A DNA stretch of 64,000 nucleotides from Campylobacter peloridis LMG 23910 (GTDB lineage: Bacteria; Campylobacterota; Campylobacteria; Campylobacterales; Campylobacteraceae), in contig NZ_CP007766.1 in NCBI RefSeq assembly GCF_000816785.1, forward strand, positions 1,240,001-1,304,000. Reading direction: 5' to 3'. Shown one piece after another: positions 60,312-64,000 of the stretch. The first letter of the stretch is position 1, and every line of letters starts with the position of its first letter. A program made the translations under genes and the position numbers. The notes beneath the pieces were generated by a model. It did no database searches. It worked only from the letters and a program-made list of their open reading frames with translations, and was not told the origin of the DNA.

Positions 60312-61403
60312 ATGAAACATTTAATCATCATCATAGGCAATGAACTCATCGTTAATGAAAATTATATGCGTTATATTCATGAAGAATACAAAAAACGATT
60401 TTTAGAACTACATGAACTTAAATTTATAAACAAGCCTGATAAAGATCTTCCTTTTTTGCTTGAAAAATTGTCTTTAGAATACACTTATATAACTATTTTT
60501 AGCATAAATGAGTATTATGCAACGATTGCAAAGATTATAGCAACCTTAAATGATGATGTTTTAGTTTTAGAAAATGAAACTTTAGTTCCATCAAAATCCA
60601 TTTATACCAAAAATAGCTTTGTAAGTGAGTTTGAACAATGTCATATAAATTTGTTAAATGTTAGTATTAATTTAAAATTACCTCAAATTTTAAACAAACC
60701 TGAGATAAATTACACTTATTTTTGCTTATTAGATATTGATGAAATGAGTGCAAATATTTTACTAGATACCCTAACTAAATCTTTTGAAATTCAAACAAGT
60801 TCTAGTGCTTTGCTTGAGAATTTAATCTGCATTAGAGCAAGTGCGACACAATATGGTAAATTAGAAGGTTTTTTAAAAGGTGTTTTTAAACTTTTTGAAG
60901 GAAAAGTATTTTTAGATAACAACCCCATAAAATTCATCACAAAAAAGCTTTTAGATAAAAATTTAAAAATTTCTTTTGCAGAAAGCTGTACTGGTGGTTT
61001 ATGTGCTTCAAAGCTGACTGAAATTTCTGGGGTTTCAAGCATTTTTGAAGGTTCATTGATAACTTATTCAAACCGCTTAAAAAATTCTTGGCTAGGTGTA
61101 AGCAATGATACCTTAGAAAGTGTGAGTGAGTATTCTGATCGTTGTATATACTTTATGTTAAAAGGGGTTTTTAAAACTACAAATTGTGATTTTGCATTAG
61201 CAATTAGTGGTGTAGCTGGAGAAGATGATGATAAAAACACAAAAGCAGGGACTATTTATATAGGAGCTATGTATAAAGATGGGACTTTTTTACAAGAATG
61301 CATTCATATACAAGGAGCAAGAAATTATATAAGAGAACAAGCTTGCTTAGCTGCATATAGCCTAATGCTAAGACTAAAACCTGAAATTTTCTTTGGAATT
61401 TAG
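60312..61403 (+). CDS. CinA-like protein with C-terminal nicotinamide-nucleotide amidase domain
   Basis: This 363-residue protein has a good CinA C-terminal domain from about residue 210, with SFAESCTGGLCASKLTEISGVSS and LAISGVAGEDD; this domain deamidates NMN. The N-terminal half should be the MoCF/CinA pyrophosphatase domain, but its usual GDELL-G start reads IIGNELIVNENY and the GG/TG phosphate motif is missing. The frame opens at 60267; the ATG at 60312 has an AAAAGGAAAA site and is preferred. It ends at a strong hairpin. Confidence 0.8.
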   Translation: MKHLIIIIGNELIVNENYMRYIHEEYKKRFLELHELKFINKPDKDLPFLLEKLSLEYTYITIFSINEYYATIAKIIATLNDDVLVLENETLVPSKSIYTKNSFVSEFEQCHINLLNVSINLKLPQILNKPEINYTYFCLLDIDEMSANILLDTLTKSFEIQTSSSALLENLICIRASATQYGKLEGFLKGVFKLFEGKVFLDNNPIKFITKKLLDKNLKISFAESCTGGLCASKLTEISGVSSIFEGSLITYSNRLKNSWLGVSNDTLESVSEYSDRCIYFMLKGVFKTTNCDFALAISGVAGEDDDKNTKAGTIYIGAMYKDGTFLQECIHIQGARNYIREQACLAAYSLMLRLKPEIFFGI

Positions 61404-61404
61404 C

Positions 61405-61427
61405 GTAGCCAAATTTAATTTGGCTAC
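61405..61427. terminator. Hairpin between the CinA-like gene and the exoprotein gene
   Basis: Arms GTAGCCAAATT (61405-61415) and AATTTGGCTAC (61417-61427) with a single central T. It begins two bases after the CinA-like stop and lies eight bases before the stop of the convergent exoprotein gene, so it can serve both. Confidence 0.65.
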
Positions 61428-61435
61428 ATGTGTAT

Positions 61436-64000
61436 TTAATAACTTCCAACCACACAAGGATTCATAGTTTTAAAATTATCACTTACTATACAAGTTCTAG
61501 CTCTTTGAGTTAGTGCTGCTTCGTCTATCTCTTGGGTTTCTTCTTCTTCGTATTTAAAAGTAGGTGTTTGTTTTTGTGAGCTAGCTATTTGGCGTGATAG
61601 TTTTTGATAATCATCATTTTCAATACCACTAGAATTGTTTAATTTTTCTAAATTAGGTATTGTTAAAGCTATATTATCAAATTTGCCTATTATGTTAAAT
61701 TGTTGATTTGATTTATCACTAGCTTGTTTTTGCCAAGTTTCTAGTTTTATTTGATTATTAGCTATAGTAGTGGCTAATTCTCCACTAAGATTGCTTAATC
61801 TATCTACTTCAGCTTTTAAAGAAGCTAAAGTTGCTTCATTTTTTATACTTGGATTTTCATTGATTTTTTTAACATAATCATTATATTTAGTTATGGCTAT
61901 TTTAAGTTGCTCTTGTATGGTTTTTAATTGAGCTAAGGCATTATTAGAAGAATCAACTAAAGGTTTTAATTTATCATTGATAAATGCTAAAAGATTTGCT
62001 TTGTTAATAGCAAATTGGTTAAATTTAACATAAGTATTTTTATATTCTTGACTAATTCCTTCTAGTATTTCTTTCATACCTTTTTGACCATATAAAGCTT
62101 CTAAGAAAGATATGCTTTGCTTTAATTCTTCACTTAATCCTTGAATTTTAAAATCTTTTATATCAATCCAATACTTACCACTTAATATCTCACCTAGCCA
62201 TTTGTTTAAATCATTTGCACTAATTACATCATCACTTGCTAAGATAACATCGCTATCACTTGGTTTATTTGGATTATCAGGGGTGGTAGGTTTTTCTATA
62301 GTGTCTGCTTTAGATAAAAAGTCTTTATATACACTTTCTTGAGTTTCATCTGTGTAAGTGTGGATATTGATTTTATTTTGGATATAGCCGTTTTGGTTAA
62401 AATCATTTTCATAACTTTGATCAGCTGTTGCATTAGCTAAATCATTTTCATAGTGATAAATATGAACATTCTTAAGTGCATTTGGTCTTCCTATTGGGCT
62501 TAATTTTCCAAAATAAAAACTACTAAAACCATTTTGGCCGATTGTATAACCTTTATCAAAATATATATATACATTTTCTAAATAATTACCTGTGTATAAA
62601 GTACCAGCAAAACTACCTATACTTACATAATTACTCCAATAATTATAACCAACCGAAGCGTAAATACTTCCTATTCCACTTATTGTTATATTTTTAAATA
62701 CATTTGGTGCTCCTCCAGGGTCGTTGCTACCTACAGGATAATTATCCACTCTTCCGCCAAAACCTCCTATCCATGCAGTATATAATTGTTCAGCCTTGCT
62801 ATCTACTTTTATGCTTTTTATGTTTTTTATACTTATATTGTTAAAATTACTTGATGTTATATATCCTGCAAATCCACCAACACCTATAGCATTTTCACCA
62901 GCAGCAAGCAAATCGCCAATATTTGAGATATTTATATTGTAAAAATTTGCATTATCAGTTCTATATGCCATAGAACCTATATATCTAGGAATTCCATTTG
63001 TATAATCAAAATTTATTGTATTTATATTTAAATTTCCTATATTAGCTAGTTGTATAACTCCAAATAAACCACCTTCATTTCCATCGATAAGAAGGTTAGA
63101 TAAAGTATAACCTTGTCCATCAAGAGTTTTATTAAAAAAAGCACCATTGATACCTATAGGATCCATTAGTTTGTTATCAAAATTGATATTACCTACTAAT
63201 TTAAATTCATCTATACTTCTAGTATCACCCAAACCTTCATTCCAACCTTTTATAAGATATCGCCATTCTATAGCATTAGCTTTTTCATTTTCCATATTGC
63301 CTATAGTTAGAGCTTTTTTGAAATTAGAAGAAATTCCATTATGGGTAACATTGGTATTATCTGTGTAATTTACTTTATTTATATTCACATTGTTACCAAA
63401 TCTATAACCATCATTTGCAAAATTTATCATTTTTCTTTGTATATAGCCATCTTTTTTGGCTGTTACATTGATAATAGAATTTAAATTTGCACTATCTGCA
63501 TCTATATATACATAATTGCCTACTAAGTGTGTTTTAGAATTAGCATTGCCTAATTTACCACCTTGTATATCTACCTTATGTCCTATAAGCAATACATCGT
63601 TTGCATTGATATTACCCATATTTACTACGCTACCTGCTTTTTGTGGTTTAAATACAGGAGAAAAAGTTGCACCTTGTTCAAAGGTTTTCATATTAGCAAA
63701 TTTATTCATATCCTCATTACTCATCGATGAAGTAGAAGCTACAAAGCGATTAGCATTGATATTACCTGTTTTAGTAATGATTACTCCATTAGGATTGATT
63801 AAAAATACATTATTACCACTTGCATTTAATACACCTGCTATGGTAGATTTATTTGTTCCATGAGCTATGTTTAAATAGTTTTTGCTATTACCACCAAAAT
63901 TTACACTTTCACCTTTATTTATATTAAAACCACCACCCCATTGGATAACAGAATTAACTTTATTACCATTTATATGCATATTATTACCACTGACATTTAT
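61436..64000 (-). CDS. Two-partner-secretion exoprotein (filamentous haemagglutinin/HMW-adhesin type), 5' partial
   Basis: The frame is open to the right edge; the first Met inside is at 63979, but seven further in-frame codons precede it, so the signal peptide lies outside. The first part (to about residue 230) is a TPS domain with FLINPNGVIITKTG. Residues about 240-560 contain GLUG-like repeats (GGLFGVI, GGFAGYI, GGFGGRV, GSFAGTL). Residues about 600-770 form a coiled coil. The C-terminus has Cys830 and Cys842 (ARTCIVSDNFKTMNPCVVGSY minus its first residue), resembling the HMW1 anchor. A TpsB partner should be encoded upstream. Confidence 0.8.
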   Translation of the reverse strand: MNVSGNNMHINGNKVNSVIQWGGGFNINKGESVNFGGNSKNYLNIAHGTNKSTIAGVLNASGNNVFLINPNGVIITKTGNINANRFVASTSSMSNEDMNKFANMKTFEQGATFSPVFKPQKAGSVVNMGNINANDVLLIGHKVDIQGGKLGNANSKTHLVGNYVYIDADSANLNSIINVTAKKDGYIQRKMINFANDGYRFGNNVNINKVNYTDNTNVTHNGISSNFKKALTIGNMENEKANAIEWRYLIKGWNEGLGDTRSIDEFKLVGNINFDNKLMDPIGINGAFFNKTLDGQGYTLSNLLIDGNEGGLFGVIQLANIGNLNINTINFDYTNGIPRYIGSMAYRTDNANFYNINISNIGDLLAAGENAIGVGGFAGYITSSNFNNISIKNIKSIKVDSKAEQLYTAWIGGFGGRVDNYPVGSNDPGGAPNVFKNITISGIGSIYASVGYNYWSNYVSIGSFAGTLYTGNYLENVYIYFDKGYTIGQNGFSSFYFGKLSPIGRPNALKNVHIYHYENDLANATADQSYENDFNQNGYIQNKINIHTYTDETQESVYKDFLSKADTIEKPTTPDNPNKPSDSDVILASDDVISANDLNKWLGEILSGKYWIDIKDFKIQGLSEELKQSISFLEALYGQKGMKEILEGISQEYKNTYVKFNQFAINKANLLAFINDKLKPLVDSSNNALAQLKTIQEQLKIAITKYNDYVKKINENPSIKNEATLASLKAEVDRLSNLSGELATTIANNQIKLETWQKQASDKSNQQFNIIGKFDNIALTIPNLEKLNNSSGIENDDYQKLSRQIASSQKQTPTFKYEEEETQEIDEAALTQRARTCIVSDNFKTMNPCVVGSY

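Noticed and set aside
61436-64000. The exoprotein as a contact-dependent inhibition (CdiA) toxin
   Set aside because: No VENN-type pretoxin motif or toxin domain is visible at the C-terminus, which ends in an HMW1-like cysteine pair. No immunity gene follows; the next gene is the convergent CinA-like gene.

Overview
The window is chromosomal DNA from a Campylobacter, most likely of the C. lari group. The DNA is very AT-rich, genes are tightly packed with ATGA/TAATG junctions, and the gene order matches blocks I recall from C. jejuni: livJKHMGF-ccsBA, hemB-hemN, alr-pgp2, PCuAC-Sco1, mapA-comF-gyrA-flgPQ, thiSFGH-tenI, dapE-lysE-sir2-mutS2-murC-guaB-gatA-ileS-cinA. GyrA has Val at position 86, which also fits the C. 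lari group. I see no rRNA, tRNA, CRISPR array or insertion sequence. No stretch over about 260 bases lacks a gene.

Region 1-10,072 (plus strand) holds a branched-chain amino-acid ABC importer (tail of one binding protein, a complete second one, two permeases, two ATPases), the fused cytochrome c assembly protein CcsBA, a small membrane protein and LepA. A bidirectional hairpin follows, then a minus-strand gene behind a sigma28-like promoter. Region 10,700-13,840 is a tandem duplication of a MATE exporter gene; each copy is preceded by the same 26-codon reading frame. Region 13,820-16,830 holds hemD, thiE, thiM and thiD on the minus strand and a tyrosine phosphatase on the plus strand.

Region 17,300-23,725 carries three tandem chemoreceptor genes. 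Their sensor domains differ, but about 1 kb encoding the signalling half looks identical in all three. Region 23,723-29,600 covers riboflavin and haem genes (ribA, hemB, hemN), rsmG and a CCG-type iron-sulfur protein. Region 29,600-34,400 has alr, the cell-shape peptidase pgp2, a copper chaperone/Sco1 set and a LolC/E-type permease. Region 34,430-39,254 (minus) is mapA-comF-gyrA followed by flgP-flgQ, with a sigma54-type promoter between gyrA and flgP.

Region 39,458-44,311 holds a DASS-family anion transporter and the thiazole-forming operon thiS-thiF-thiG-thiH-tenI. With thiE/thiM/thiD this gives both thiazole synthesis and salvage. Between thiS and dapE lie a HEPN-type gene and a short sequence that folds as a three-way-junction RNA. 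Region 45,242-60,212 (minus) is a long housekeeping block: dapE, LysE exporter, sirtuin, mutS2, murC, a sulfatase/LTA-synthase-like gene with a G10 tract, a nitrilase-like protein without its catalytic residues, xseB, guaB, gatA, a 35-residue membrane protein and ileS. The window ends with a CinA-like gene and the 3' part of a two-partner-secretion exoprotein gene that runs off the right edge.
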